Positions 35,236 to 46,478 are shown, numbered from the stretch's first letter. The stretch: 64,000 nt of DNA from Tsukamurella paurometabola DSM 20162 (GCF_000092225.1 NC_014158.1:558001-622000); one strand, 5' to 3'. Notes: generated by a model from the sequence alone, not told the origin. Numbers and translations are program-made.

Positions 35236-36381
35236 ATGATGGATCCCGGCAATCGGAAGCGAGCCCCGCGTAGGTCCAACGCCGGTGCCGGGCAGTGGAT
35301 GCTGGGTGCGGTGATCGTGCTGGCCGTGGCCGGTACCGGGATGTGGATCTTCTCCGACGACAAGCGCTGGGGTCTTCTCGCCCTGATACTGCTGGTCTGG
35401 GGTCTGGTGATCGCCGCATTCCTGATCGCTCGCAACGCCCGCGACATCCGCTCGGCGGAGTCGAAGGAGAGCGGTCTCAAGGCGGTCTACGAGCTCCAGC
35501 TCGAGCGCGAGATCTCCGCCCGGCGCGAATACGAACTGCAGCTCGAGCACGACCTGCGCTCCGAGCTGCGGCACGAGTCCAATGAAGAGCTCACAGCACT
35601 CAAGGCAGAGGTGCTCGCGTTGCGCGCCAACCTCGAAGAGCTGTTGGGTCGCGACCTGGGCCCGTCGTACACCGAGCTGTACGCCGCCGCCGAGCAGCGC
35701 GCGATCGACGCCCAGCGCGCCAAGTCCGTGTTCGAAGACGACGACCGATTCCGCGCGCAGCAGGATTTCGCCGGCGTGCCGCCCCCGGTGCCCGACGTCG
35801 ACAGCTACTACGGCGCCGCTTCCGCGGTGAACGACGTCCCGGACTTCCCGGCGGCCGCGGAGCAGCCCGTCGACGCGCCCTCCGCGCCGAACCGGCCTCA
35901 GGAGGACACGCCCACCGCGGTCTTCGAGGCCGTCGTCGACCCGCAGTCGCCGGCCGCTGCGCCGCCGGTCGATGCCGAGCCGGTCGACGTCGAGCACATC
36001 GACCACATCGACGGCGACGAGCCCTTCGTCCCGCTGGCCCCGCAGTCCGGCTACCGCCCGCCCTTCCCTCCGCGCCGGTTCACCCCGGATGCCGCGCAGC
36101 AGCAGCCGCCGCAGTTCGCTCAGTACGCCCCGCCGGAGCGCGCTCCGCAGCAGCCCGCGCCCGCGGACCAGGTGCACAGCATCCCCACCGTGCCGCCCTT
36201 CCCCGCCGCCGAACCCACGCCCGCGGCGCCGCTGCAGGAGACGCGGCCGGAGGACGACGACGTGCACGAGCAGGACAGCACGCGCGGCCAGCACTCCTCG
36301 GGCAGCACCGTGGCCGAGCTGATCGCCCGGATGAACGCCGACACCGAGCGCAGCGGCGGCCGCCGGCGCAAGCCGGAGTGA
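35236..36381 (+). CDS. membrane protein with coiled coil and Pro-rich tail (Rv3604c-like, DUF6779)
   Basis: 381 residues from ATG 35236 (second ATG at 35239). Two adjacent membrane helices (WMLGAVIVLAVAGTGMWIF and WGLLALILLVWGLVIAAFLI) are followed by a long charged helix, SAESKESGLKAVYELQLEREISARREYELQ and on to about residue 155, likely a coiled coil, then a ~220-residue Pro/Ala/Asp-rich disordered tail. It resembles M. tuberculosis Rv3604c in position and build; that family has been annotated as a secreted or membrane Ala/Pro-rich protein. Perhaps a cell-envelope scaffold. It sits between the fol and pan operons. Confidence 0.72.
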   Translation: MMDPGNRKRAPRRSNAGAGQWMLGAVIVLAVAGTGMWIFSDDKRWGLLALILLVWGLVIAAFLIARNARDIRSAESKESGLKAVYELQLEREISARREYELQLEHDLRSELRHESNEELTALKAEVLALRANLEELLGRDLGPSYTELYAAAEQRAIDAQRAKSVFEDDDRFRAQQDFAGVPPPVPDVDSYYGAASAVNDVPDFPAAAEQPVDAPSAPNRPQEDTPTAVFEAVVDPQSPAAAPPVDAEPVDVEHIDHIDGDEPFVPLAPQSGYRPPFPPRRFTPDAAQQQPPQFAQYAPPERAPQQPAPADQVHSIPTVPPFPAAEPTPAAPLQETRPEDDDVHEQDSTRGQHSSGSTVAELIARMNADTERSGGRRRKPE

Positions 36382-36401
36382 TGAACTAGCTCACACGGCA
36401 T

Positions 36402-36423
36402 TGCCCGCGCCGCGCCGCGGGCA
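36402..36423 (+). terminator. hairpin after the coiled-coil membrane gene
   Basis: 8-bp GC stem (36402-36409 with 36416-36423), loop of six, no T-run; possible weak terminator or processing hairpin before the pan operon. Confidence 0.35.
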
Positions 36424-36492
36424 TAACCTTCCACTGACCGTCTGGTACCCGCGCTGCGGGACTGGAACGACCCCTTTGGAGGCTCATCTCCC

Positions 36493-37434
36493 ATGCCCGA
36501 GTTTCAGGACTCGCCTGATCTGTTGGCGGGCATCCCCAATCCCCCCGCGCCGGCCAGGCTCTCCGTCGGCGTGGTGTCCGCGGGCCGGGTCGGAACCGCG
36601 CTGGGAGCCGCATTCGAGCGTGCCGGGCACATCGTCACCGCAACGGCCGCACGGACGCACCGCTCCCGCACCCGTGCCGGACTACGGCTGCCGGAGGCCC
36701 GGATCGAGACGCCCGCGGTGATCGCCGAGAAGGCCGAGCTGCTCATCCTGGCCGTACCCGACACCGACCTTCCCGCCCTGGTCGACGACCTGGCCGTCGC
36801 GATCAATCCCTCGGCGATCGTGCTGCACACCTCCGGCGCCCTCGGCGTGGGCGTGCTCGCCCCGCTCGCCCGCCTCGGCTGCACCACGATCGCCTTCCAC
36901 CCCGCGATGACCTTCGTCGACGATCCCGAGGACACCGCGCGGCTGGCCTCCAGCTGCATCGGGATCACCGCCGCCGACGAAGTGGGTCACGCCGTCGGTC
37001 AGGCCCTCGCACTCGAGATCGGTGCCGAGCCCGTGCGGGTCCCCGAGATCTCGCGTCCGCTGTACCACGCCGCCCTCGCACACGGTGCGAATCACCTGGT
37101 GGCGCTGGTCGACGATGCCGTGCTCGCACTCCGCGCCGCACTCGCCGGCGGGGTGGGTCTCGATACCGTCGGGGGCCCGGAGGCCGGACTCGCCGAACGC
37201 GTCCTCGCTCCGCTGGCACGCGCCGCCCTGGACAACGCCCTCCGCACCGGACCGGCTGCTCTCACGGGTCCCGCCGCTCGCGGTGACGCCGAGGCGGTCG
37301 CCCGCCACCTCGCCGCGCTCGACACCGTCGATCCCCTGATCACCGACGCGTACCGCGGCCAATCCCGGAGGGCAGCAGCCCAGTCCGGTACCTCAGCCAT
37401 GATCGATCCCGTCCTCGAGAAAGAAGACCGATGA
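36493..37434 (+). CDS. Rossmann-fold DUF2520 protein, candidate ketopantoate reductase of the pan operon
   Basis: 313 residues. N-terminal NAD(P)-binding loop [17 protein letters not shown] (about residues 24-40), [39 protein letters not shown], and the helical DUF2520 half [23 protein letters not shown] ending near [23 protein letters not shown]. It overlaps panC (ATGA) and matches Rv3603c in position. DUF2520 proteins include PanG, an alternative ketopantoate reductase described in Francisella; the operon context makes reduction of ketopantoate to pantoate plausible here, but this is inference. Preceded by GGAGG at 36478. Confidence 0.8.
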   Translation: MPEFQDSPDLLAGIPNPPAPARLSVGVVSAGRVGTALGAAFERAGHIVTATAARTHRSRTRAGLRLPEARIETPAVIAEKAELLILAVPDTDLPALVDDLAVAINPSAIVLHTSGALGVGVLAPLARLGCTTIAFHPAMTFVDDPEDTARLASSCIGITAADEVGHAVGQALALEIGAEPVRVPEISRPLYHAALAHGANHLVALVDDAVLALRAALAGGVGLDTVGGPEAGLAERVLAPLARAALDNALRTGPAALTGPAARGDAEAVARHLAALDTVDPLITDAYRGQSRRAAAQSGTSAMIDPVLEKEDR

Positions 37435-38357
37435 GCGCTCCCACCCGCCCGTACACGCCGGGTCAGCTGACCGTGCACCATGATCCGGCGCAGCTGACCC
37501 GGGTGACCTCGGCGCTGAAGTCGACCGGCCGGCAGATCGCCTTCGTCCCCACCATGGGTGCGCTGCACAACGGCCACCTGGAGCTGGTGCACGCCGCGAA
37601 GCTGACCGGAGCCGTGGTCGTGGTCTCGATCTTCGTGAACCCGTTGCAGTTCGGGGCCGGCGAGGATCTGGACGCCTACCCGCGCACGCTCGATGCCGAT
37701 GTCGAGAAGCTGCGCGCCGCGGGCGTCGAGCTGGTCTTCGCGCCGTCCGCCGCCGCGATGTACCCGAACGGGCCGCGCACCACCATTCATCCCGGTCCGG
37801 CCGGTCAGGGACTCGAGGCCGACAGCCGACCGACGCATTTCGCCGGCATGCTGACCGTGGTGAACAAGCTGCTCAACATCGTCCGCCCGCACACCGCCTA
37901 CTTCGGCGAGAAGGACTACCAGCAGTTGGTCCTGGTGCGACAGATGGTGACCGACCTCGACATGGACGTCAAGATCGTCGGCGTCCCGACGGTGCGCGAA
38001 CCCGATGGCCTGGCCATGAGCTCGCGCAACGTCTACCTCGACGAAGCGCAGCGCGACGCCGCCACGGCACTGTCCGCGGCCCTCCTCGCGGGGGCCTACT
38101 CCGCCCAGGGCGGGGAGACCGCGATCCTGGCCGCCGCCGGCGAGGTGCTCGCCTCCCGCCCCGACGTCCAGGTCGAGTATCTGGAGCTGCGCGCCCCCGA
38201 CCTCGGCCCCGCACCCGCGCACGGCGACGGCCGACTGCTGGTGGCCGCACGGCTCGGTACCACCCGGCTGCTCGACAACGTGGGCGTCGCGATCGGCACC
38301 GGATTCCTCTCGGAGCCCGAGCCCGAGCCGGCGGGAGCGATCGGCGGGGAGGCGTAG
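37431..38357 (+). CDS. panC: pantothenate synthetase
   Basis: Joins pantoate and beta-alanine with ATP to make pantothenate. 308 residues. Nucleotidyltransferase motifs: [14 protein letters not shown] (HIGH-type), [27 protein letters not shown], and the AMSSRNVYL (KMSKS-like) loop. Translationally coupled to the upstream DUF2520 gene and two bases ahead of panD. Confidence 0.95.
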   Translation: MSAPTRPYTPGQLTVHHDPAQLTRVTSALKSTGRQIAFVPTMGALHNGHLELVHAAKLTGAVVVVSIFVNPLQFGAGEDLDAYPRTLDADVEKLRAAGVELVFAPSAAAMYPNGPRTTIHPGPAGQGLEADSRPTHFAGMLTVVNKLLNIVRPHTAYFGEKDYQQLVLVRQMVTDLDMDVKIVGVPTVREPDGLAMSSRNVYLDEAQRDAATALSAALLAGAYSAQGGETAILAAAGEVLASRPDVQVEYLELRAPDLGPAPAHGDGRLLVAARLGTTRLLDNVGVAIGTGFLSEPEPEPAGAIGGEA

Positions 38358-38359
38358 AG

Positions 38360-38767
38360 ATGCTGCGCACCATGATGACCAGCAAGATCCACCGCGCCAC
38401 CGTGACCGAAGCGAACCTGCACTACGTGGGCTCGGTGACGGTGGACGCCGATCTCCTCGACGCCGCGAACCTGCTGGAGGGAGAGCAGGTCGCGATCGTC
38501 GACGTGACCAACGGCGCCCGGCTGGAGACCTACACCATCGCCGGTGAGCGAGGCAGCGGAGTGATCGGGATCAACGGTGCCGCAGCGCATCTGGTGAGCC
38601 CCGGCGATATCGTGATCCTCATCGCCTACGGCCAGCTCGACGAGCGGGAGCTGAAGACCTACGCACCGAGTGTGGTGTTCGTCGATGCCGAGAACAAGCC
38701 GGTCGAACTGTCCACCGACGCCGCCCGTGTCCCCGACGGCTACGGCCTCGTGACCGGGCGGATCTAG
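38360..38767 (+). CDS. panD: aspartate 1-decarboxylase precursor
   Basis: Makes beta-alanine from aspartate using a pyruvoyl group formed by self-cleavage. 135 residues; the cleavage site Gly-Ser is in [14 protein letters not shown] (about residues 28-29), with catalytic-site Lys in TSKIHRA and Tyr in [26 protein letters not shown] is the conserved core. It shares one base with coaX (TAGTG). Confidence 0.95.
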   Translation: MLRTMMTSKIHRATVTEANLHYVGSVTVDADLLDAANLLEGEQVAIVDVTNGARLETYTIAGERGSGVIGINGAAAHLVSPGDIVILIAYGQLDERELKTYAPSVVFVDAENKPVELSTDAARVPDGYGLVTGRI

Positions 38768-39624
38768 TGCTGCTGGCGATCGATGCCGGGAACACGTCCG
38801 TCACCGTCGGACTGTTCGCGGCCGGAACCGACGGGGGCGCGGGCGAACTGCTCGGTACCTGGCGGCTGCGCAGCGATCCCCGGATGACCTCCGACGAGCT
38901 CGCCCTGGTGATCCGCGGCTTCCTCACCGGCCCCGGCACCGAGCCCGGCTTCGATCCCGCCGCCGTCACCGGGGTGACCGCGCTGTCCACGGTGCCCGAG
39001 CTGCTGCGTTCGCTGCGCGCCATGGCGCCGCGGTACTACCCGGGCGCCCAGCACGTGATCTTGGAACCCGGTGTGAAGACCGGGGTCCCGCTCCACGTGG
39101 ACAATCCGCGTGAGGTGGGCACCGACCGGGTGGCGAACGCGGCCGGTGCCTTCGAGGTCTGCGGCCGATCCGCCGGAACACCGTGCATCGTGGTCGATTT
39201 CGGTACCTCCACGCGGGTCGACGTGGTCAGCGCCAAGGGGGAGTTCCTCGGCGGCGCCATCGCCCCCGGCGTGGGCAGCGCCCTCGACGCGCTCGCCGAA
39301 CGGACCGTCGCGCTGCGCCGGGTCGAGCTGGTCCCACCTCGCTCGGTGGTCGGAAAGAACACCGTCGAGGCGCTGCAGTCGGGGATCATCTACGGATTCG
39401 CCGGCCTGGTCGACGCGCTGGTCCGCCGTGCCCTCGAGACCGTGCCCGATGCTCGCGTGATCGCCACCGGCGGGTACGACGATGGCGTCGCCGCCGAATG
39501 CGCGACCATCACGGACCGCCGCGCGGACCTCACCCTGCAGGGCTTGCGGGCCGTCTACCTGCGTGAGATCGCCAGCCGGGCCACCCGCGCCGAGCGCAAG
39601 GCCCACCCGCGGGATTCGGTGTAG
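38767..39624 (+). CDS. coaX: type III pantothenate kinase
   Basis: Phosphorylates pantothenate, first step of CoA synthesis. 285 residues from GTG 38767. ASKHA-fold motifs: LLAIDAGNTSVTVGLF (phosphate 1), GTDRVANAAGAFEV, VVDFGTSTRVDVVSAKGEFLGGAIAPGVG and the C-terminal VIATGGYDDGVAAE. The usual DFGTATT reads DFGTSTR here, a small variation in the phosphate-binding loop; mycobacterial CoaX is also considered inactive or secondary next to CoaA, so activity is not assured. Confidence 0.92.
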   Translation: MLLAIDAGNTSVTVGLFAAGTDGGAGELLGTWRLRSDPRMTSDELALVIRGFLTGPGTEPGFDPAAVTGVTALSTVPELLRSLRAMAPRYYPGAQHVILEPGVKTGVPLHVDNPREVGTDRVANAAGAFEVCGRSAGTPCIVVDFGTSTRVDVVSAKGEFLGGAIAPGVGSALDALAERTVALRRVELVPPRSVVGKNTVEALQSGIIYGFAGLVDALVRRALETVPDARVIATGGYDDGVAAECATITDRRADLTLQGLRAVYLREIASRATRAERKAHPRDSV

Positions 39625-39675
39625 TGGTGAGCGCAATTGTTGCCGCGCCGCACGCCGGATGCTAATTTCGCTGTC

Positions 39676-39720
39676 ATGAGCCAGGTGCGCAGCTGCATGG
39701 AGTGTTGTCGGGTCCGCTAG
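39676..39720 (+). CDS. Cys-rich leader peptide (14 aa)
   Basis: ATG 39676 to TAG 39718-39720; peptide MSQVRSCMECCRVR with three Cys codons, two of them adjacent (TGT TGT) just before the end. Two hairpins follow: TCGGGT/ACCCGA (39708-39713 with 39723-39728), overlapping the stop codon, and CGAACGC/GCGTTCG (39743-39749 with 39758-39764) before the next gene. Cys-tract leader ORFs are known in mycobacteria as cysteine-responsive attenuators of sulfur genes, which fits the rhodanese-fold gene 65 bases downstream. Confidence 0.6.
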   Translation: MSQVRSCMECCRVR

Positions 39721-39785
39721 GAACCCGACCCCCTTCCGCTGCCGAACGCCGGTCCGAGCGTTCGCCTCCCGCCTGGAGAATCCCG

Positions 39786-40160
39786 ATGCACCCCGTGCAC
39801 TTCACCCCCGCAGACGACGCCATCCTCGTGGATCTGCGTGACCAGTCCGAACGCAGCCGCGACGGCATCCTGCCCGGCGCCGTCGCCCTCGATGCCGCCG
39901 CCGTGATCGCCCGCCTCGTGCCGGGCCTGTCGACCAGTCTCGCCGCCGCCGGCCCCGATACCCGATGGTTGCTGGTCAGCGGCAACGGCGCCACCGCCGC
40001 CGCGATCGCCACCCGCCTGCGCGATCGTGGAGTGCAGGCGTCCTCCGTGGACGGCGGCTTCCGCGCATTGTCGCTCGGCGTCACCGGTGGTACGGGCACC
40101 GGCACCGGTTCCGAGTCCTACCGCCGCGCCGTCGCGCAGTTCGCCGCGCACGAGGCGTGA
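39786..40160 (+). CDS. rhodanese-fold protein lacking the catalytic cysteine
   Basis: 124 residues from ATG 39786 (CTGGAGAA upstream). The layout is rhodanese-like: ILVDLRDQSERSRDGILPGAVAL, a central strand WLLVSGNGATAAAIATRLRDRGVQASSVDGGFRALS. The active-site loop that should read C-x5-R is SGNGATA, so no persulfide can form there. It may bind, not transfer, sulfur compounds. It is positioned behind a Cys-rich leader peptide and immediately upstream of lysS. Confidence 0.72.
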   Translation: MHPVHFTPADDAILVDLRDQSERSRDGILPGAVALDAAAVIARLVPGLSTSLAAAGPDTRWLLVSGNGATAAAIATRLRDRGVQASSVDGGFRALSLGVTGGTGTGTGSESYRRAVAQFAAHEA

Positions 40161-40194
40161 GGTCGCGCATTCTGCGACGGTAGTATTGCGGTCC

Positions 40195-41991
40195 GTGACC
40201 GTAGCCCCTGTGAATGCGCCCCTGGACGACTGGGTGACCCGCCTCGCCGATGAGGCGGTCGCCTTCGCGGAGCAGAACGACGCCCCGGTGAAGGTGGCAT
40301 CGGGTATCTCCCCGTCGGGGCCGATCCATCTCGGCAACCTGCGCGAGGTGATGGTGCCGCACCTGGTGGCGGACGAACTGCGCCGCCGCGGCCGCACCGT
40401 CGAGCACATCATCTCGTGGGACGACTTCGACCGCTTCCGCAAGGTCCCCACGATCGACGGTGTCGATGAGACCTGGGAGCAGCACATCGGTAAGCCGCTG
40501 ACCCGGGTGCCCGCACCGTACGGATCCGACGCCGCCAACTGGGCGGAGCACTTCCGCCGGGAGTTGGAGACGGCGCTGGTCGAGCTGGGTGTGACCTACC
40601 GCGGGATCAGCCAGACGCAGATGTACTCCTCGGGTGCCTACATCGACCAGGTGCTCCACGCCATGGCCGAGCGTCAGCGGATCGACGCGATTCTGGAGCG
40701 CTACCGAACCCTGGACAAGGCGAAGAAGGGCGGCGTCACGGTCGATCAGCCTGAGGCCGACGCGGAAGCCGCCGACGCCGCATCGGGTTCCGCGGACGAG
40801 GCCGACGGGTCCGGCGATTCCGGTTACTACCCGTATAAGCCGTATTGCTCCGTTTGTGGCACCGATTTCACGACCGTCATCGGATATGACGACGAGTCGA
40901 CCGCTTTGAAATATCAGTGTCGCTGCGGTCACACCGAGACCGTGATCCTCCGCGAACACACTGATGGCAAGCTGGTGTGGAAGGTCGATTGGCCCATGCG
41001 CTGGGCATTCGAGAAGATCACATTCGAGCCTTCGGGTGTGGATCATCAGTCGCCCGGTTCTTCGTTCGCCGTAGGTAAGGATGTGGCGCCGATCTTCGGA
41101 TGGCGGCGCCCCCTCGGGCCGATGTATGCATTCGTCGGAATCCGTGGAATGGCGAAGATGTCGTCCTCGAAGGGCGGAGTGCCGACCGCCGCGATTGCGC
41201 TGCGATACCTCGAGCCGCCGCTGTTACGTTGGCTGTACGGACGCAAGAAGCCCAATCAGTCCTTCGACGTGGCGCTCGATGGAGAACTGCCGCGCACCTA
41301 TGACGAATGGGACGCCCTGACCCGCAAGGTGGCCGGCGACAAGGCACAGCCCGGTGACATCGCCGCCTACGCCCGCGCCGCCTCGGTCGCCGATCCGGTC
41401 GAGGGACAGGTGCGCGCGCTCGCGCTCACACCGCGCACGATGCCCTATCGCACCCTGGCGTCCGTTGTCGACATCACCACCGGCGACGATGAGCAAACCC
41501 TGCGCATCCTCGGTGCCCTGGAACCGGATGAGCCTCTGACCGGCCTGGATGTGCTGCGCCCGCGGCTGGACAAGGCAACCACCTGGGTCGCCGAGCAGAT
41601 GCCGGCGCAGGAACGGACCGTGGTGCGGACCGCGCCCGACACCGATCTGCTGCGCGGATTGACCGACGATGAACGTGCCGCCCTGCGACTACTGCTCGAC
41701 GGTTCCGGCACCCCGGCCCCGGAGGGGCTCGGCCGCCTCGAGGACGATTGGACGCTCGCCGGAATCACGCATCAGGTGTACGGCGTCGCCAAGGTGCAGC
41801 GCGGCCTGGGGGCGGATCAGATCGTCAAGGGGGATAAGGAACTCGGCGCAGCGCAACGCGCATTTTTCGTGCTTCTCTATCGGCTGTTGGTGGGCGGAGA
41901 CACCGGTCCCCGTCTTCCTACCCTGCTGCTTGCGATCGGTGCGAAACGCGTACGAGAACTGGTCGCGAGCGACCGGATTCAACCGAATTAG
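40195..41991 (+). CDS. lysS: class I lysyl-tRNA synthetase
   Basis: Charges tRNA(Lys). 598 residues from GTG 40195. It is the class I form: HIGH-type motif SGPIHLGNLREVM (about residues 41-53), SWDDFDRFRKVP, zinc-like CSVCGTDF...CRCGH cysteines (about 219-240), RGMAKMSSSKGG (KMSKS), and the helical C-terminus. The class II motifs of M. tuberculosis LysS are absent. Residues ~182-206 are an Asp/Glu/Ala-rich insertion (QPEADAEAADAAS). The second half of the gene is visibly less GC-rich than neighbours, hinting at transfer. Occupies the lysS position between coaX and lsr2. Confidence 0.9.
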   Translation: MTVAPVNAPLDDWVTRLADEAVAFAEQNDAPVKVASGISPSGPIHLGNLREVMVPHLVADELRRRGRTVEHIISWDDFDRFRKVPTIDGVDETWEQHIGKPLTRVPAPYGSDAANWAEHFRRELETALVELGVTYRGISQTQMYSSGAYIDQVLHAMAERQRIDAILERYRTLDKAKKGGVTVDQPEADAEAADAASGSADEADGSGDSGYYPYKPYCSVCGTDFTTVIGYDDESTALKYQCRCGHTETVILREHTDGKLVWKVDWPMRWAFEKITFEPSGVDHQSPGSSFAVGKDVAPIFGWRRPLGPMYAFVGIRGMAKMSSSKGGVPTAAIALRYLEPPLLRWLYGRKKPNQSFDVALDGELPRTYDEWDALTRKVAGDKAQPGDIAAYARAASVADPVEGQVRALALTPRTMPYRTLASVVDITTGDDEQTLRILGALEPDEPLTGLDVLRPRLDKATTWVAEQMPAQERTVVRTAPDTDLLRGLTDDERAALRLLLDGSGTPAPEGLGRLEDDWTLAGITHQVYGVAKVQRGLGADQIVKGDKELGAAQRAFFVLLYRLLVGGDTGPRLPTLLLAIGAKRVRELVASDRIQPN

Positions 41992-42069
41992 TCCGCGAAC
42001 CAAATGTAAAATCGTTACAGAATCGCGACAGAAATACCGCTGGGGAATCGCGGTAAACGCGGATCCGTG

Positions 42070-42077
42070 TATAGACT
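42070..42077 (+). promoter_or_regulatory. probable -10 element of lsr2
   Basis: TATAGACT about 54 bases upstream of the lsr2 start in an unusually AT-rich 130-base region (41992-42130); a recognisable -35 is not clear. An imperfect inverted repeat (TAGACTCGT / ACGAGACTA, 42072-42080 and 42108-42116) in the 5' leader could form a hairpin or be an operator. Confidence 0.4.
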
Positions 42078-42130
42078 CGTGTTTCGGGGAGCAATTCCAG
42101 CATTGATACGAGACTAGAAGAGGACTACTC

Positions 42131-42475
42131 ATGGCGCGCAAGGTCACCGTTACGCTTGTCGACGACGTTGACGATACGCAGACCGCCGACGAGACCGTGG
42201 AATTCGGTCTGGACGGCGTCACGTATGAAATCGATCTTTCGGCGAAGAACGCGGCGCAGCTGCGAGAGTCGCTCGATACCTGGATCGCGAGTGCGCGCCG
42301 CAGTGGTGGCCGCAAGCGCGGCGCCCGTGCCGCGTCCGCCCCGCGCGGCCGCACCCCGATCGACCGTTCGCAGAGCGCCGCGATCCGGGACTGGGCTCGC
42401 GGCGCCGGCCTGAAGGTGAACGACCGTGGCCGGATCAGCCAGGACGTGATCGACGCCTACAACGAGGCCAACTAG
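42131..42475 (+). CDS. lsr2: Lsr2 nucleoid-associated protein
   Basis: H-NS-like xenogeneic silencer binding AT-rich DNA and bridging it. 114 residues from ATG 42131 (AAGAGGA upstream). N-terminal dimerisation domain [34 protein letters not shown], then a basic linker with [15 protein letters not shown], and the C-terminal DNA-binding domain with the AT-hook-like RGR in [16 protein letters not shown]. Followed by a 13-bp GC hairpin. It is expected to silence AT-rich foreign DNA such as its own upstream region. Confidence 0.96.
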   Translation: MARKVTVTLVDDVDDTQTADETVEFGLDGVTYEIDLSAKNAAQLRESLDTWIASARRSGGRKRGARAASAPRGRTPIDRSQSAAIRDWARGAGLKVNDRGRISQDVIDAYNEAN

Positions 42476-42488
42476 AACTTCCCCGCTT

Positions 42489-42518
42489 CGCCCCGGTGCG
42501 CCGCCGCGCACCGGGGCG
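42489..42518 (+). terminator. terminator after lsr2
   Basis: Perfect 13-bp stem (42489-42501 with 42506-42518), four-base loop, no T-run. Confidence 0.6.
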
Positions 42519-42556
42519 ACGTGCGTTTCACGCGAGTCCGACGCCGATCACGCCCG

Positions 42557-42574
42557 TTTTCGCTCACGGCGGAA
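42557..42574 (+). promoter_or_regulatory. candidate ClgR box upstream of clpC
   Basis: TTTTCGCTCACGGCGGAA fits the corynebacterial ClgR motif WNNWCGCYNANRGCGWWS in all 11 core positions (42561-42571, CGCTCACGGCG); only the outer right positions deviate. ClgR activates clpC and clpP in C. glutamicum and mycobacteria. The rest of 42519-42785 has a short hairpin CGGGCTCCAGCCCG (about 42642-42655) in the leader and no gene I can support. Confidence 0.5.
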
Positions 42575-42785
42575 CGGGGATCAAATCCCGCCGGGGGTGC
42601 GTTTGACCTGGTGTATCCGGAGCTGACGGCGAAGGAGAACGGGCTCCAGCCCGCTCAGGGGGCACGCGCCCCAACCCCGCCGATCAGTGAAGAACTACAG
42701 TGAGAAGACGTCAAGTGCAGACGGCTAGCTACGGGACACGCCGCCAGCTTGTCCCCGTCGTAACCGGGATGTGAGGAAAATGGCC

Positions 42786-45353
<2,568 letters not shown>

Positions 45354-45380
45354 GCATCACCGCGTAAGCACCGCCGAGGG

Positions 45381-45415
45381 GCCCGCCATCCGCAACCGGA
45401 TGGCGGGCTCTTTCG
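45381..45415 (+). terminator. terminator after clpC
   Basis: Perfect 12-bp stem (45381-45392 with 45397-45408), CAAC loop, followed by TCTTTCGT. Confidence 0.8.
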
Positions 45416-45500
45416 TATCGCCGCACCACGGCGTGCGTGATCGCAAAGACGGGCGTACCCTCGGGGTGTCACATTCTCCTCGGGCTGGGTGGAGGTCGAG

Positions 45501-45611
45501 ATGAGCAACCGCACGTTCCGTCAGTCACTGCTGTACTACCTTCGGGTCTTCGTGTCGCTGTGTGCGCTCACGGTGCCGGGCAGCACCGTGGGCTTCGTCC
45601 TCGCGGACTGA
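45501..45611 (+). CDS. possible 36-aa membrane micro-protein
   Basis: ATG 45501 preceded by GGAGG six bases upstream, ending at TGA 45609-45611. After a basic start (MSNRTFRQS) it has a hydrophobic stretch LLYYLRVFVSLCALTVPG and ends GFVLAD; it could be a single-pass membrane peptide or a leader ORF for the dioxygenase gene 78 bases downstream. No homolog is recognised; the good ribosome site is the main support. Confidence 0.4.
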   Translation: MSNRTFRQSLLYYLRVFVSLCALTVPGSTVGFVLAD

Positions 45612-45689
45612 TCGTCCCGGCCGAAAATCGGTCGCGCAGTCGCGGAGGTCGCTGGCACAGTCGGGTGTTCACCGACTGAGAGGACTCCA

Positions 45690-46478
45690 GTGCTCACCGA
45701 CGCGCAGGTCGAGGATTTCATCCGCAACGGATTCGTGCGGCTCGACGGCGCCTTCAGCGCCGCCACTGCGGCGGCCGCCCGCGCGATCCTGTGGGACGAG
45801 CTCACCGCGACTGCGGGCTGCAGGCCCGACGCCCCGTCCACCTGGGTACAGCCCGTGGTGCGGCTCGGCGACCACGGCGAGGAACCGTTCCGCGTCGCGG
45901 CCACCGCACCGGCCATCAGCGAGGCCGCCAACCGATTGGTGGGCAGCGGCCGCTGGCTGCCGCGGGTCTCGCTCGGCACGTTCCCTGTTCGGTTCCCCTC
46001 GGACGAGGATCCGGTGGATACGGGCTGGCACATCGATGCGAGCTTTCCCGGCGAGGATCCCGGCAACTTCCTGCGCTGGCGCGTCAATCACCGCAGCGAC
46101 GGTCGCGCTCTGTTGATGCTGTTCCTGTTCTCGGATACCGGGCCCGACGATGCGCCCACCCGCATCCGCGTCGGATCGCACCTGCGGATGGCGGCGGCGC
46201 TGCAGCGCTACGGCGATACCGGGGTCGAGGTCTTCGGCATGCGCGACGAGTACGAGGCGACAGAGGATCTGCCGGAGGCTCACGCGACTGGTTCCGCCGG
46301 CGATGTCTACCTCTGCCACCCGTTCCTGGTGCACGCGGCGCAACCGCTTCGTCCCGGCCGCGGCCGGGGTCCGCGCTTCCTCGCGCAGCCTCCACTCCTA
46401 CCGCGGTACCGGACCGACCTCGACCGGCGCCGCACCGCGCACACTCCGGTCGAGCGGGCGATCCTGCTCGGCACCTGA
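45690..46478 (+). CDS. phytanoyl-CoA dioxygenase (PhyH) family protein
   Basis: 262-residue Fe(II)/2-oxoglutarate-dependent oxygenase candidate. N-terminal LTDAQVEDFIRNGFVRLDGAFS is the PhyH opening; the metal ligands are His and Asp in GWHIDASFPG (about residues 111-120) and the distal His in CHPFLVHAAQPL (about 208), with RIRVGSH between. RPLRPGRGRGPRF supplies the likely 2-oxoglutarate Arg. GTG 45690 has AGAGGA upstream. Substrate unknown. Next gene on the strand is the HsaB-like reductase, 72 bases on. Confidence 0.8.
   Translation: MLTDAQVEDFIRNGFVRLDGAFSAATAAAARAILWDELTATAGCRPDAPSTWVQPVVRLGDHGEEPFRVAATAPAISEAANRLVGSGRWLPRVSLGTFPVRFPSDEDPVDTGWHIDASFPGEDPGNFLRWRVNHRSDGRALLMLFLFSDTGPDDAPTRIRVGSHLRMAAALQRYGDTGVEVFGMRDEYEATEDLPEAHATGSAGDVYLCHPFLVHAAQPLRPGRGRGPRFLAQPPLLPRYRTDLDRRRTAHTPVERAILLGT

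Noticed and set aside
42525-42540. GTTTCACG half-site resembling parS
   Set aside because: Only 11 of 16 positions fit the consensus; too weak compared with the site at 11547.
42574-42595. tRNA-like T-arm (CGGGG ATCAAAT CCCG)
   Set aside because: No matching acceptor, D- or anticodon arms can be built around it, so it is not a tRNA gene.
42521-42703. 60-codon frame between lsr2 and clpC
   Set aside because: No ribosome site, covers the candidate ClgR box, and the residue pattern is low-information; probably leader DNA.
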